A stretch of DNA of 64,000 nt, taken from Aurelia coerulea. Its lineage: Eukaryota; Cnidaria; Scyphozoa; Semaeostomeae; Ulmaridae. Positions 1 through 10,979 of the stretch are shown here, piece after piece. The stretch lies in the NCBI GenBank assembly GCA_039566865.1, contig CM076960.1:12686501-12750500 (forward strand), given 5' to 3'. Numbering within the stretch: position 1 is the first letter of the stretch; the number at the start of each line of letters is the position of its first letter. The notes beneath the pieces are model-generated. The model saw nothing but the letters and a program-made list of their open reading frames with translations. It was not told the DNA's origin and did no database searches. A program made the translations under genes and the position numbers.

Positions 1-582
1 GAGACAAGGCAGGATTTAGAACAACTCGAAGCATGTATTTCAATTGCCAACATTCGAAGTTTACGTTAATCCTTATTAATATTTTTGTGATTAAAGTACC
101 AAATGATAAACAAAGAACAATAATTGAAACTGTTTTTCTTATTAAAGCTGTTTACCGAAGAGTAGTGTTCATTGCTTCTCCTGCGGCCATAATGGGCGAC
201 GCTCAAAGAAAACTTTGCATAAAATGCAAACATTCTTAAAAAACACCAATTTGGGTTAAAATTATACTTATTGACTTGGAAAATCATCGAAATCCAAAAG
301 AACGCAGCATTTTATTAAGTCTAATTTCATTTTAGAAACTATGCCAAAAATCCATCCATCCAATCACAAGAGACAAGGCAGGATTTAGAACAACTCGAAG
401 CATGTATTTCAATTGCCAACATTCGAAGTTTACGTTAATCCTTATTAATATTTTTGTGATTAAACAACCAAATGATAAACAAAGAACAATAATTAAAACT
501 GTTTTTCTTATTAAAGCTGCTTACCGAAGAGTAGTGTTCATTGTTTCTCCTGCGGCCATAATGGGCGACGCTCAAAGAAAAC
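1..582. repeat. direct duplication, two 213-bp copies 369 bp apart
   Basis: Bases 1-213 recur almost unchanged at 370-582, starting GAGACAAGGCAGG and ending at CTCAAAGAAAAC. The copies differ by only a few substitutions, so the duplication is recent or homogenised. The first copy begins at the window edge, so the array may extend to the left. The short open frames inside it have no recognisable protein similarity and contain the same words in both copies, which is expected from duplication and is not evidence of coding. Confidence 0.9.
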
Positions 583-784
583 GACGTTTTACCCCCTTCT
601 TTAAAATCATCTAAAATCCGTATAAAGAGTTTACGTAAAAATTCAATACTCTGTGATCTTTTTCTCCATCAGTTGGTGATATAATCTGGCTATTTGGTTT
701 TTTCATTGATTGCCCTTTTTGGATCTAACTCGGAACTTCGCGACGACATGGGCATAATGGGCGACACCACTCTACGTGATTGAC

Positions 785-845
<61 letters not shown>

Positions 846-883
846 GTAATAATAATAATAATAGTAATAATAATAATAATAGC

Positions 884-920
<37 letters not shown>

Positions 921-1040
921 GTAATAATAATAATAGTAATAATAATAATAATAATAATAATAGTAATAATAATAATAATGGTAATAATAATAATAATAAT
1001 AGCAATAATAATAATAATAATAATAATAATAGTAATAATC
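785..1040. repeat. (AAT)n microsatellite
   Basis: About 256 bp of AAT trinucleotides with scattered AGT, AGC and GGT variants. Because the unit is 3 bp, all frames stay open and give poly-Asn, poly-Ile and poly-Tyr/Leu readings, which should not be taken as proteins. The tract joins directly to the retrotransposon relic on its right. That element itself ends in AAT-like repeats at about 1749-1768, so this tract may be the tail of an earlier copy of the same family. Confidence 0.95.
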
Positions 1041-1670
1041 AGGAACAGGCGCTGAATACAAATTCTATGAAGGCAAGAATTTACCGCTTGCAGGAAAATG
1101 ACAAATGTAGATTGTGTGGTGATGCGGTGGAGAATGTTACACACATTGTTAGTGGTTGTAAAAAGCTTGCCCAAAAGGAGTATAAGCGTAGACACGATTG
1201 CATGCTTCATTCATTGGCTCTTATTATGCAACAAATATGACCTGGAACATACAGACAAATGGTATCAACACCAGCCGGCTCCTGTTGTAGAAAACAAACG
1301 ATACAAACTTCTGTGGGATTTCTCCATTCAAACTGATCGAGTCATTGAGCATTACAGACCGGACATTGTCATTGTCGACTGGAAAGAAAAGGAATGCTCC
1401 ATCATAGATGTAGCTATTCCTGGCGACCAAAACATTGAAGACAAAGAATGGGAGAAGATCAGCAAATATAGTGAGCTAAAGCTGGAAGTAATGAGATTAT
1501 AGAATATTAAAACGAAAGTGATTCCAATAGTGGTTGGGGCACTTGGTTCCATCCCAAAAAAGTTAAGAGAACATTTGAAGAGTTTAGGATTGCCAGATGA
1601 TATTCACTGCATCCAGAAATTAGCCCTCCTTGGAACAGCTGGAATATTGAGAAAACTATTGAGTGTCTGA
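1041..1670 (+). pseudogene. R2/CRE-type non-LTR retrotransposon, C-terminal endonuclease relic
   Basis: The reading starts with a CCHC knuckle (C-x2-C-x7-H-x4-C, about 1107-1160) followed by RRHD. After a frameshift near 1196-1203 it continues with IHWLL, KWYQHQP and an RPDIVIVDW...IIDVAIPGD segment. This order of CCHC and PD-(D/E)xK residues is that of the restriction-like endonuclease at the C-terminus of R2/R4/CRE-group retrotransposons, which nicks target DNA for target-primed reverse transcription. A TAG at 1500-1502 sits where a tryptophan is expected (TGG to TAG), and the frame then runs on through VIPIVVGALG to TGA at 1668-1670. The reverse transcriptase is missing, so this is a 5'-truncated dead copy. 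The class assignment is confident; the exact clade is not. Confidence 0.8.
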
Positions 1671-1768
1671 GGCTACTTGTTGGAGCTTGACGCTTGATAA
1701 TGAACAATCCTCCAAACTATGAACTATAGGAGTGAACTCGAAGATAATGATAAGAATAATAATAATAA
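1671..1768 (+). repeat. 3' tail of the retrotransposon relic with AAT-type end
   Basis: Short 3' UTR after the endonuclease relic, ending in GATAATGATAAGAATAATAATAATAAAA. A simple AAT-rich 3' end is typical of retrotransposons lacking a poly(A) tail. Confidence 0.5.
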
Positions 1769-1830
1769 AAGGCCTATTGATTTTTCATTGCCGATGTTTT
1801 ATCGCCTTATCACTGGATCAGTAAGCTTAC

Positions 1831-2085
1831 CTTGATGCAGTTGCTGAGGCCTGCTGATGTATCATTCCCGATGCTTAATTGCTTCATCAATGTATTCAAT
1901 TGCGTTCTGTTTATTCCATTGTTGCTTCCAAACTTTCCAAAAACAAAGTCAACTCCACATGAATGAATATTTCGTTTTGTACGAGAAATCTTTATGTGCT
2001 CAAACTGTCTTACACTTGAAGCTTCTATGTTAGCAGGAACAACTTGTACGCAACTCAGTATCAGTAAAAATGCCAAAGCAAACAT
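1831..2085 (-). CDS. first coding exon, ZIP (SLC39A)-like zinc transporter
   Basis: Reading leftwards from ATG at 2085, the exon encodes 85 residues: a hydrophobic signal peptide (MFALAFLLILSCVQVV), a short linker, then FVFGKFGSNNGI and LNTLMKQLSIGN and finally LSNC. The block 'FGxNxxIxxxQLxxLMxxLxIGN ... LSxC' resembles the extracellular N-terminal region of ZIP8/ZIP14/ZIP12-type SLC39A transporters, which move Zn(II) or Fe(II) into the cytosol. The exon ends exactly at a strong donor, AAG|GTAAGC (GT at 1829-1830), in phase 0. Upstream a plausible acceptor, TTTCAG (about 2133), suggests a 5'-UTR exon boundary at 2132. The remaining exons would lie left of the window. The family call rests on a short divergent region, so another secreted or membrane protein remains possible; the exon itself is well supported. 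Confidence 0.5.
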
Positions 2086-2139
2086 AATGGGCTTTGTTTT
2101 GGCTGCTTGTTATATGTCTGTGATCTTCACCTCTGAAAG

Positions 2140-3253
2140 AAAATCGATAAAAACCCTCATAAAAAGAAGGTCTGCTTGATTTTGCATGAAACTTTCAACT
2201 TTTATCTTGATATCACATTTATCATTTAATATGATACGAAAACAAAGAGACATTTATGACGGCAAAATATACAAAGTTGAGAAAAGTGTTTAAGTTGAGC
2301 AAGTAGATAAAATGTGTTCCTCAATTCACTTTAAAGGGTTTGTGCAAGGTTAAAAGCAAGCATTTGCAGAGAGCAGAAAATCTAAAAATACCCCATTCAA
2401 ATCGACACACAATGCCAACAAAGAGTAGCCTTTTTATCCTGCTAAGAAACGATTCTGTGTCTGAGTGATTTCTTTGTTTCATCTATAGAGGAGCCTATTT
2501 ACGATTGCACACTTACTTAACTGCATCAATTTAACTGCACCTAGAACTTCATTGATAAAATGATGTTCAGTTGTGTCAGAAAGTAAACAATAGCGCTAAA
2601 GATGGTGTCAGGTATTGAATTTTATTGATTTGATTGCTCCATTTATCTTTGATCGCAACGAATGATGTAAAAATTGCCATACTAATCGCTGTCTGCTTAC
2701 TGTTAAGGGGGCCTGTTTAGACTGATTACAACATTGTAGTTATCGCTATTATATTGGAAAACCTGCTGAACGCTCTATAGTCTGTCTAAAATTAGATGTC
2801 ACCTGCAAATGCCCACGAATAACAGCAATAAAAGTGTTTTGCAAAGGAATTTTGCGTTATCCCAAATCTCAGGTGAAATTTGAGACGAACTTTAACTACG
2901 ACTCATAATCATACATGCACAAAAATTGGAAGAAATTTGCAGCTTTTACATAGCATGTAGGTTCCAAATACCTAAATAGGTGTGAAAAGATGGGCGTAAT
3001 TTTCTATGACTTGTTTCTTTCAATTAAATGGCTTGAAAGAAACTTTAGCTACTTATCTATAACTCTAACGTTGGACGTTTCAGAAATCAAGACTGTTTTT
3101 TCGAAACTACAGCGTATTTTGCATTTCAGCTCATCTAGAGATGTGAAGTTATCCTTTTGTGGCACCGGTTAAGGATAAATGCGTTGCAATGTAAATCCAA
3201 AAAGGCACATTATCAATACTCGAAATACCGTAAAACATTGTAAAATCTGTATA
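2140..3253. other. AT-rich non-coding stretch
   Basis: No coding, RNA or repeat signature was recognised. It probably includes the upstream region of the minus-strand exon ending at 2132. Confidence 0.5.
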
Positions 3254-3255
3254 TA

Positions 3256-4173
3256 CCGGGTGTCCCAAAAAAACGCAACGGATTTGATCGGGACTAGCGA
3301 CAGGAATGTAGATCCAAGCAACCCATAGTAATTTTTTATATAATCCTTGATAGCTAACTTAAAGATAAATACCTTGTTTGATGATATTGGTGGATGGAGA
3401 GTTGGAATCTTAACCTTGAAAGATGAAATTTGCCTGAACCTCCAAACCAGAGCTTTTGGTTTTGGCATAAACTGCAAACGCGCTAATTCGGGGAATCTCC
3501 TGAATTACCGTGAAATAAGAGAATAAAGCCTCATACCGAGGAAAATATTTGAACAGAAATTCAATCAAATTCATCAGTTTTGTCCTGAAAAGACATCTTT
3601 TTTATGCATCGAAAGTTTGAAAAGTTAGCATTGTATCTGTCTCATAAAAGAAAGTAATCCGTGAAGAAGTTTGTTTGGGTGTGAAAAATGATATAATTCT
3701 TGCAATCTCCATGACTTTAATGAAATGCATTTTGTATAATCCTTCTTCGAACTATTACGAAAGAACAAATCAAATCCAAGGGAAAATTATCCATGGATAA
3801 GATCCTTGAAAATGCTCATTTGTGCTTGGCTCTTTTGCAGGTGCACTATGATTCAAAAAATATATTCCTTAGTGAATTTTTCCTTCCGCATTAATATGTT
3901 TTTCAATTTTTAGCTTTCAAATTTTAATTGAAATGTGTGCCTAAACACGTGTGCCTTAGAATGCTCACACTACTACACTTTGCATATGACTGAGGAGAAT
4001 CCTCAAGCACGTTTTCTGTTAGGCCAAAACCCGAAACCTCTGGTTTGGAAATGGAAGCAAATTTGGACTTTCAAGATTGATATTTCAACTCTCCATCAAC
4101 AAACAAGATATCTACCTAAATTCTTGTCGCTAGCCCCGATCAAATCCGTTGCGTTTTTTTTTAGGACAACCGG
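3256..4173. mobile_element. TA-flanked inverted-repeat element 1 (Tc1/mariner-like MITE)
   Basis: The left end reads TA|CCGGGTGTCCCAAAAAAACG and the right end is its inverse, ...AGGACAACCGG|TA. About 200 bp of each arm is inverted: the words for the GATTTGATCGGG block and the GGCCAAAACC block appear in both arms in opposite orientation. TA at both outer edges fits the 2-bp target duplication of IS630/Tc1/mariner transposition. No transposase is present, and the weak open frames on both strands are just the two arms read in opposite directions. Confidence 0.8.
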
Positions 4174-4215
4174 TATGTATTCATAGCTAATTATTCCGCA
4201 TCATATATGAATATA

Positions 4216-4963
4216 CAGGGTGTCCCAGAAAAATTTTTCGACGTTTGATTAAATATTAAAAAGTAACGATAACATATACCGGCTCCTGGTTAGATAACCC
4301 TGTTGCTAAGATTTTAAACTAATTTGTGACGCCAGAATCTTGCAAATACGCTATGAATTCACAGAGTTACAAGCTTTTGAAGTTCAAATTTGTGCGAAAA
4401 CTGAAACCAGACGCCCCTAACTCACTTCTTTTTCAAAAATACGTCCCAAAATGGAGGTAAAAGAAGACTGTCTAATGTTTTACCTCTCGTTGACATCAGA
4501 AAAAAACAAATAGGACTTCAAAAGTAATTTAATTCTTGTAACCGTTGCCAAAATTTCCTTAAGAATATAAGTGTCAAAAACATGGAATGAAGACGTAATC
4601 ATTGAGAGATTAGGCCATTCCAAATTGTGCTCAACAGGATTCCTCCAGGCATCAATAGCCTTGATTCTATGTTAGAGAAAGCTAGTTTATCGACAGAGCT
4701 TTTTAAATTCCATTTGATTTGCTTTGGGTAGACGAAATTATACTTTCACAAAATATGCAAATTTGGGGCGTCTGGTTTCAGCTTCGCCCAAACTTGAACG
4801 TCAAAAGCTCGTAATTCCGTGAATTTGGCCGATTTGCTAGCTTCAGGTGTCTAAAATCAACTTAAAATTTCAGAAATATGGTTCTCTTACCATGGAGCCC
4901 GTTCATTAATTCGTTATTTCTTATATTCAATCAAACGTCGAACAAATGTTATGGGACACCCTG
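4216..4963. mobile_element. TA-flanked inverted-repeat element 2
   Basis: Starts TA|CAGGGTGTCCCAGAAAAAT and ends ATGGGACACCCTG|TA. The terminal 35 bp and subterminal blocks (TTCGACGTTTGATTAAATAT and its inverse) are inverted copies. It lies only 42 bp from element 1 and shares the end motif CMGGGTGTCCC, but its interior differs, so it is a separate family member. It is non-coding. Confidence 0.8.
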
Positions 4964-5027
4964 TATGTATATTTTTTCAACCATTTTACTTTGTAGTAGA
5001 CTTGAATTAGCTTTCATTCTACAGCCA

Positions 5028-5275
5028 CTAGGTAGGTAGGTATCATATTTAACGTGGCTAGCCTGTGAAAGTCTGAGAGAGACTTATTTCCAGCAGGGGC
5101 CACGGATGTTTTACCATCAACCCGCCGCAGCTACCAGATTTCCCTCACATGGCTCTGGTCGACCCGGGCTAGAGTTACGGACAGCGACCAAACTGTCCAG
5201 CGCGGGATTCGAACCTCGGCCGTTCTGACCTTTGGTTTACGAGTCAGTCGCCTTTTCCACTCGGCCACGCGCTCT
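5028..5275 (-). mobile_element. tRNA-derived SINE
   Basis: Read on the minus strand, the element begins AGAGCGCGTGGCCGAGTGG. It has an RNA polymerase III box A (TGGCCGAGTGG, 5257-5267) and box B (GGTTCGAATCC, 5205-5215) at tRNA spacing, followed by an unrelated body and a TACC repeat tail (about 5030-5043). An internal promoter, tRNA-like head and short-repeat tail define a SINE mobilised by a LINE. The cloverleaf is degraded, so it is not a functional tRNA gene. Confidence 0.75.
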
Positions 5276-5641
5276 CACTTATAAGTATGCCTACTTTAAA
5301 TAAATGTATAATGATTATAATGAAAATGTGATCACCAAAATATGTAGTACTCTCTGTGCCATGACTGCAAGCCAAGCGAAGTGCTCCTGTCACATTCGAA
5401 AATTCGAAAGGGGAGGGGGCATAGATCGCTCCCCTTCACGTAATTTAGGTAAGACCTGGTGATAAATACAATGATTCGTTTAAAAGAATCTATGAAAAGG
5501 GAGGAGCAGCGGGGAATCATTATCATCATTATCGTCATTTATTCTTTATAAAGTAGCCTAAACAAAAACAATAGCTAAAATTACAGCTACTTAAAGCCTA
5601 TTTATTTACATACTTTCCACAATTTTAATCTGAAAGTAATA

Positions 5642-6726
5642 CCGGGTGTCCAAAAAAATTTATACGGATTTGGTTTACTCCTGTGATGTTAATTTAGCTT
5701 CAATCAATGTCCAATTACTCTCAAAATGTTCCTCGATAGTTAACTTGAACATAGGTACCTATTTTTCATTAATTTCAGTTATTAATTTCGATGGGCTTGA
5801 GGAGCTTGCTTAGGCCAAAAGGACAAGGCTCTGGTTTGCAGGTGGACGGAAATTTGAGCATTTAAGATTGATATTTCTGCTCTCAAAGCACAATGTTCAA
5901 GTTAAGGCTCTGGTACCCAGGGTAATTACTACCGGGCTTTTTGAACCCTTGTAGTGCCGGGGAGAGCGCAAATTGACCCCCCCCCACCTCCCCCTCCGTA
6001 ACTTCGTGAATATTGCATATATGAGGAAGAAACTTAGTACAATGGTGTAAAAGAACAAGATCTACACAATAGGCTACTTTTCAATCTTTCATTACATCCA
6101 TGATGTCACAATGACGTCATAATTGAGGAAAATGGCAGTATTTGCTTACTATTAGCAATATTTGCAATATTTAAGTTTTTATTTAATAATTTCTTCTATA
6201 TTGCTAATGAAAATACTTTAAATTGCCTCAAAATTGTTCATAGCGATTATTAGAACAAATTTTAGCCATTTAAGGTTATCTAATACATTTGTTATTATAT
6301 ATATGACGTCATAAACATTCCTGATCATCTGAAAGCTCTTATCGAGAGCATTCGAATGGTGGTATATGTAATGATCTACGATAATTCTGGCAAAAACAAG
6401 ATTCGTTTCTTTATTTTTCTTGATGACCACCTGTTGAGAAGAGGTTGGTTACGTGATCAGTGTCTACAATTTAAAAAAAAAAATCAAATTTTAATTAGCC
6501 CAATTAAATTTTAGGAAAAGTCGCAAAGTTTCAGCTCTTTAACTTTCGAACTGACGACCCTACATCAAATAAACTTTTCCGCGGGCACTTTGTGCCCCCC
6601 CCTCCCCCGGTAGTAATAGGGTTAAATATCAAGGAACATTTTGAGAGTAAATAGCCATTGATTAAAGCTAAATTCACATCACTGCAGCTAACCAAATCTG
6701 TGGAATACATTTTTAGGAACACCCGG
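5642..6726. mobile_element. TA-flanked inverted-repeat element 3, host of a nested insertion
   Basis: Ends are TA|CCGGGTGTCCAAAAAAAT and ...TTAGGAACACCCGG|TA. The arm block around 'CTCAAAATGTTCCTCGATAG' at about 5720 is inverted at about 6630-6660. The same arm sequence recurs in element 4 at 60.7-61.4 kb, which is only 607 bp long because it lacks the inner insertion present here. It is non-coding. Confidence 0.8.
5906..6621. mobile_element. TTAA-flanked element nested in element 3 (piggyBac-like MITE)
   Basis: TTAA at 5902-5905 and 6622-6625 flanks this segment exactly where the arm of element 3 (AAGTTAA/ATATCAAGG) is interrupted. The right end reads CCCCCGGTAGTAATAGGG|TTAA and related words occur on the left (ACTACCGGG, GAACCCTTGTAG). 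The interior shares TGACGTCAT, CGAATGGTG and AATTAAATTTTGGGAAAAG-type words with the element at 8601-9469. Precise TTAA duplications are the hallmark of piggyBac transposition. The first 19 bp look like half of the 56-bp palindrome found at 15330, so the left end is composite. Confidence 0.6.
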
Positions 6727-6837
6727 TATATATATTTATTAATGTGTGACTCTAATTACAGGATGTATACATGGTCTATACTGTTGTGAACCCAACCTGT
6801 GGTACCTATACTTTACAACGCCTATAGTTTCCACGGG

Positions 6838-8413
6838 GAAGGGGGGGGGTTCTTGGCCAAATTTTGGGTAGGGGTCTGCCGCGAGCATCTTTTGTCGGAG
6901 CAGTTCTTATGGACTTATCCAAGGCTTTCGACTGTCTCAACCATGAACTCTTGCTTGCTAAATTGAACGCATACAGCTTTAGTCAAAATGCAATACAGAT
7001 GGTGTATCTAGCAGGTAGAAGGCAACGAGTCAAAATAAATGGTTCATTCAGCTCTTGGAAAGAAATGAAACTAGGTGTCCCCCAAGGATAAGTCCTGGGG
7101 CCTCTCCTTTTAACATATTTATCAATGATATTTTCCTTTTGTTGAATGAGACTGAAATCTGTAATTATGCAGACGATACGACAATCTATTGTTCTCATCA
7201 AGAGTTACGGGAGGTTATTTTAAAGCTAGAAAATGATACTGTTGAACTGAGCAATTGGTTTGAACAAAACTGCATGAAATTAAACGAGGAGAAATGCCAT
7301 CTCCTTTTATTTGGCGAGAAAGAGACTGAAATCTCAATAAGAGTTGGTTCCTCTGTCATTAAAGAGAGTAAAGAAGAAAAATTGTTGGGCGTTGTTATTA
7401 CCAAAAGCTAAATTTCAAGCAGCACGTGAACATGGTGTGTACGAAAGCAAGCCAGAAGCTACATGCTCTTGCAAGGGCCTCTACATATATGCCTGAAGAA
7501 AAAATTAAGAAAGTCATGAAAGCTTTCGTAATGTCACAATTTAGCTACTGTCCATTGATATGGATGTGTCATGATAGACGAGTCAATGCAAAAATTAACT
7601 CAATTCACGAAAGAGCATTACGAATAGCTTATCATGATCGGACCTCAAGTTTTGAAGAACTGTTAATTACAGACCATTCAGTCTCCATTCATCAACGAAA
7701 TCTACAGTTGCTTGTCACTGAAATTTACCGAACAAGGATGAGTCTAAATCCTTGTTTTATGAAAGAAATTTTCGCAGAGAGAGAAATACATTACAACTTA
7801 AGGGTTACGAGCAACATCTATGCACGCAAACCTACGACTACAGCCTATGGGTTAGAAACTGTGAGTTTTCTGGGGCAGAATCTCTGGCGAGATTTGCCAT
7901 TGCATATAAAAGAGTCCCGATCTGTAGAGTATTTTAAAACAGAAATTAAGTTTTGGAATATTTCATGCAACTGTAGATTATGTAAAGATTTTATTGTAAA
8001 TTTAGGTTACATTTAGGTTGCATTTTGGTATTTATTGATAATGGTTGGCATACAAAGTAATTATTATTTTTATTATTATTATTCAAAAGGGTACCGTTGG
8101 CTAGACTAACTTTTACAAAAATAGTACCCTTGGCTAGACCAATTTGACCATTGTCTGCAACAAATTTTACGAAAATGGTACCCTTGGCTAGACCAACTTT
8201 GACCATTTCCTCGACCAATATTGTCAAATTTGTGCCAAATATGATATCATCACCGTTCGCTAGACCAATATTGTCAAAAATGATACCCTTAGGTAGACCG
8301 TTGCTGGCCAAAATTGCAAAAAAGTATACCCTTGGCTAGACTAGAAGTCCGTAAAAGTATACCCTTGCTCGCGGCACATCCCCAGGTACCTTTACTATGG
8401 AAGAACCCCCCCC
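6838..8413. mobile_element. GGCTAGACC-repeat element, copy A, interrupted by a LINE
   Basis: The left piece (6838-6884: poly-G, TTCTTGGCC, TTTTGGGTAGGGGTCTGCC) and right piece (about 8090-8413: repeated TACCCTTGGCTAGACC units, then GGCACATCCCCAGGTACC and poly-C) match one continuous sequence at 32285-32582. The LINE between them is an insertion. The ends form a short inverted repeat, G-tract plus TTCTT. The internal repeats make this a non-coding MITE-like element. Confidence 0.65.
6885..8016 (+). pseudogene. LINE reverse transcriptase relic (jockey/CR1-like), frameshifted
   Basis: The segment encodes the second half of a reverse transcriptase: VLMDLSKAFDCL, the GVPQG block, and YADD (YADDTTIY, about 7166-7190). 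It continues through the thumb/connection region and ends in CNCRLCKDFIVNLGYI, a Cys-rich end seen in animal LINEs. Three breaks are visible: a TAA at 7089-7091 just after GVPQG, a 1-base loss near 7106-7110, and another near 7403-7406. The 5' part (endonuclease, RT fingers) is missing, typical of aborted target-primed reverse transcription. A TTATTATT tract at about 8060-8083 forms the 3' tail. A shorter copy of the same family lies at 28.7-29.1 kb. Confidence 0.9.
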
Positions 8414-8600
8414 CCCCACGTGATAGTTTCACTAGGCTTGCCCCGCGGCGAAGTATACTTGCAGTACATATACCATTTGCAGATACAGTACTTCAATCAT
8501 GCTTCTCGTGTGAATTACATTTGCAGCATCTCAACATGTATGTGACTTTAACAGTTCCCTTCTTTGCATGAATATCCGTGTGGTTCTAAATCAGTATCAA

Positions 8601-9469
8601 CCCTATTTGGACCGGGCTGAAATTTTGATATTTTTGACCGGGGGGGAGTTTTTCGCCCCCCCCCCTCCTTTTCTTCAAAACTACAAGAGATATAACAATG
8701 AAACTTATGCCAATTGTTCTTTGGACAATAAGCTTTACAAAAACAACAATAGAGGTCTAATTGGTCACGTGGGTGGTTGCTAGGCAACCAAAAAAATGGG
8801 AAAATGGTCAAAATCGAGCCACTGACTTATAAAGCAAGTTTTGTCCAGATTAACATGAGATAACAGGTAGAATTGTAGCCAGAAGTAGCAAATGAGAGTA
8901 GAGGAAGATATTTACGCGAAAAAAATTCTATTTAACTTTCAACTTTTGCTAATTAAGAGCAATTAGCCATTGAATAAACTAATTGGGATTTCTATTGTGA
9001 ATTATTTCCTATTTTTAGACTTCTAACTAGTGAAAATAGTTGGCAATAAGGAACCTGGCACTGTTTTCTGCACGTTTTGAGATATATTGCCCTAATTCAT
9101 TCATTCTATGATGTCATAGAGGTAAATGACGTCATGGATATTAAAAGTTGCTGATGTCAGCAAATATAAACAAACTATATATCAAATGAAAGTACTCTTC
9201 AAGACCAATCGAATGGTGTATATAACTTTATCATTAGCGCTATTTGCAAGAATTTAGCGAGGATTTTAAGATTTTCTTTGTTACCAGTCTCCAAATAAGG
9301 GCATTTGGAGGTCACGTGGTACAACAATGAACCATGAAATTTTCAAAATTTGATGGCCAATTAAATTTTGGGAAAAGTCAAGAAGCTGCAGCACCCTATC
9401 TACAACAGCGGTGGAGATATTTGAGAAAGTTTGGTAGGGGGGCGAAAAACGCCCCCGGTCCAAATAGGG
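8601..9469. mobile_element. TTAA-type inverted-repeat element (piggyBac-like MITE)
   Basis: Terminal inverted repeats CCCTATTTGGACCGGG (left) and CCGGTCCAAATAGGG (right) bound 869 bp. Flanks are TCAA (8597-8600) and TTAA (9470-9473), consistent with one mutated TTAA duplication. G- and C-tracts with the word TTTTCGCC lie just inside both ends. It shares interior words with the TTAA element nested at 5.9-6.6 kb. It has no coding content. Confidence 0.7.
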
Positions 9470-9776
9470 TTAAGGGGTTCATTCAGGATTAAAAAGTTAT
9501 TATTTTATGGAATTCTTTGAAACAATGAAAACAATAAGAATGGACATCATTAAAGGGAATCGACATAGTTAAAAGCTGGCCCGGGCCAGGTCAAAAATAC
9601 ATTCTATTATACTCGATCACTTTGATGCATCCGGTTTCATTGTGTAGGTAAAGAAACAATGGGTTTGTGGGCGTTTCTTTAGCCTATTTATAGCGGCTAC
9701 GAGATATAAATTTAGACAATGAGTTGGTTGTAAAAAGAAAAAACGTTGCGTTTGAATTTGAAAAAAGACGCAACGC

Positions 9777-9945
9777 ACATAGTTCAGGTCAGTTCAGGTC
9801 AGTTCAGGTAAGTTCAGGTCAGTTCAGGTCAGTTCAGGTCAGTTCAGGTCAGTTCAGGTCAGTTCAGGTCAGTTCAGGTCAGTTCAGGCCAGTTCAGGTC
9901 AGTTCAGGCCAGTTCAGATCAGTTCAGGTCAGTGCAGTTCAGTTC
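9777..9945. repeat. decamer repeat (AGTTCAGGTC)n
   Basis: About 16 copies of a 10-bp unit with occasional GGCC or AGAT variants. It lies at the 3' end of the minus-strand LINE fragment on its right, in the position occupied by the hexamer tail of the related LINE at 53.5 kb, so it is probably a retrotransposon tail. Confidence 0.9.
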
Positions 9946-10428
9946 CTTTAATTTTAAATTCCTCTCCATACAAATCTCACAAAAAAATACAAAATATACT
10001 CAAATTAAATTATGAAAAGACTTAAAATATTAATGAAATACAATTAACGAACACAATACAAAAAGATGAGGGGGGATTTGCATGTAGGAAATTTCTTATA
10101 GGAGGAGCTCTCTCAATAGATAGACTAATCGAGGAGAGAGCACTCCCTTAGTTTAAAAAACGTAGTTTGTATTGGAAAAATATGCAAAGAATCGAAATGC
10201 GGAAAGACATCATTTGAAAACACTAAAATCTTACGACTGTTAGTTGATGGAAAACAAATGCAGTTTAACTTGACGACGAACGTTAACTGAAAAATATGCC
10301 TGTTTCATCACGGTAGGAATATTGTTCCAAGATTTCGCACCTGCATACCTGACAGATTTCAAACCATATTGCAGAGTATTTTTACGTGTCAGAAAAATGT
10401 CACCTTTACATGCTTGCCTGGTATCATG
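9946..10428 (-). pseudogene. LINE 3' fragment, same family as 53.5-54.8 kb
   Basis: On the minus strand, 10428-10240 encodes a C-terminal LINE segment with GDIFLTRKNTLQYGL, SVRYAGAKSWNNIP and a stop TAA at 10240-10242. It matches the C-terminus of the LINE at 53884-54738 in order and spacing. The 3' UTR word CTCAATAGATA...ATCGAGGAGAGAGCA at about 10110-10145 is also shared with 53.7 kb. Only the last 60 or so codons remain. Confidence 0.85.
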
Positions 10429-10979
10429 TCAGTGACGGATCCAGGGTGGGTCCACTGGGTCCCTGGACCCACTTAAAGAAATCAAAGTTTGGCTATTAAT
10501 AGAAGTTCACCGTCTTTTTGACAATAGGTTATGCAGTCACAATCACAATCTTTTCTGAGTGAAATAGATTTTGAAAAATGAGATTGTAAATTATCTTCAA
10601 GCGGTAAACAAGCAGATCAAGTTCTTCTCGTATCTTTTGGATTTGATCCAAGGGCTCTTGAGTCAATGGTCCGGTAATTCTGCTTGTCGGTGATTATTTC
10701 TAGCGATGATGTTCTGTGAATGGCACTAAAAGCGAATATCCAGTTACAATGGTTTCAAATATGATGTCAACCCATCTTTGTTCAGTGCTCATGGACCCAT
10801 AAAAGCTATTTATACCTATATTCGTTCTATTGCAACGTCAGAAAACTTCCAAATTTATCTGGGCTATCTCTAAAGTATGGAATATAGAATCATGGAATGG
10901 AATGATGGAATAGCTCAGATGGAATGATGGAATGATGGAATAGTTTATATGGAGTGATGGAATGGCAAATATGGAATGG

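Noticed and set aside
690..1061. Long poly-Asn, poly-Tyr, poly-Ile and poly-Leu open frames
   Set aside because: They are the translation of an AAT microsatellite in different frames and strands.
3169..4186. Similar small proteins on opposite strands (KALVWRF / KPLVWKW)
   Set aside because: They are the two inverted arms of the TA-flanked element 1.
10430..10480. A hAT element starting at CAGTGACGGATCCAGG
   Set aside because: The left end looks hAT-like, but no matching inverted right end was found downstream.
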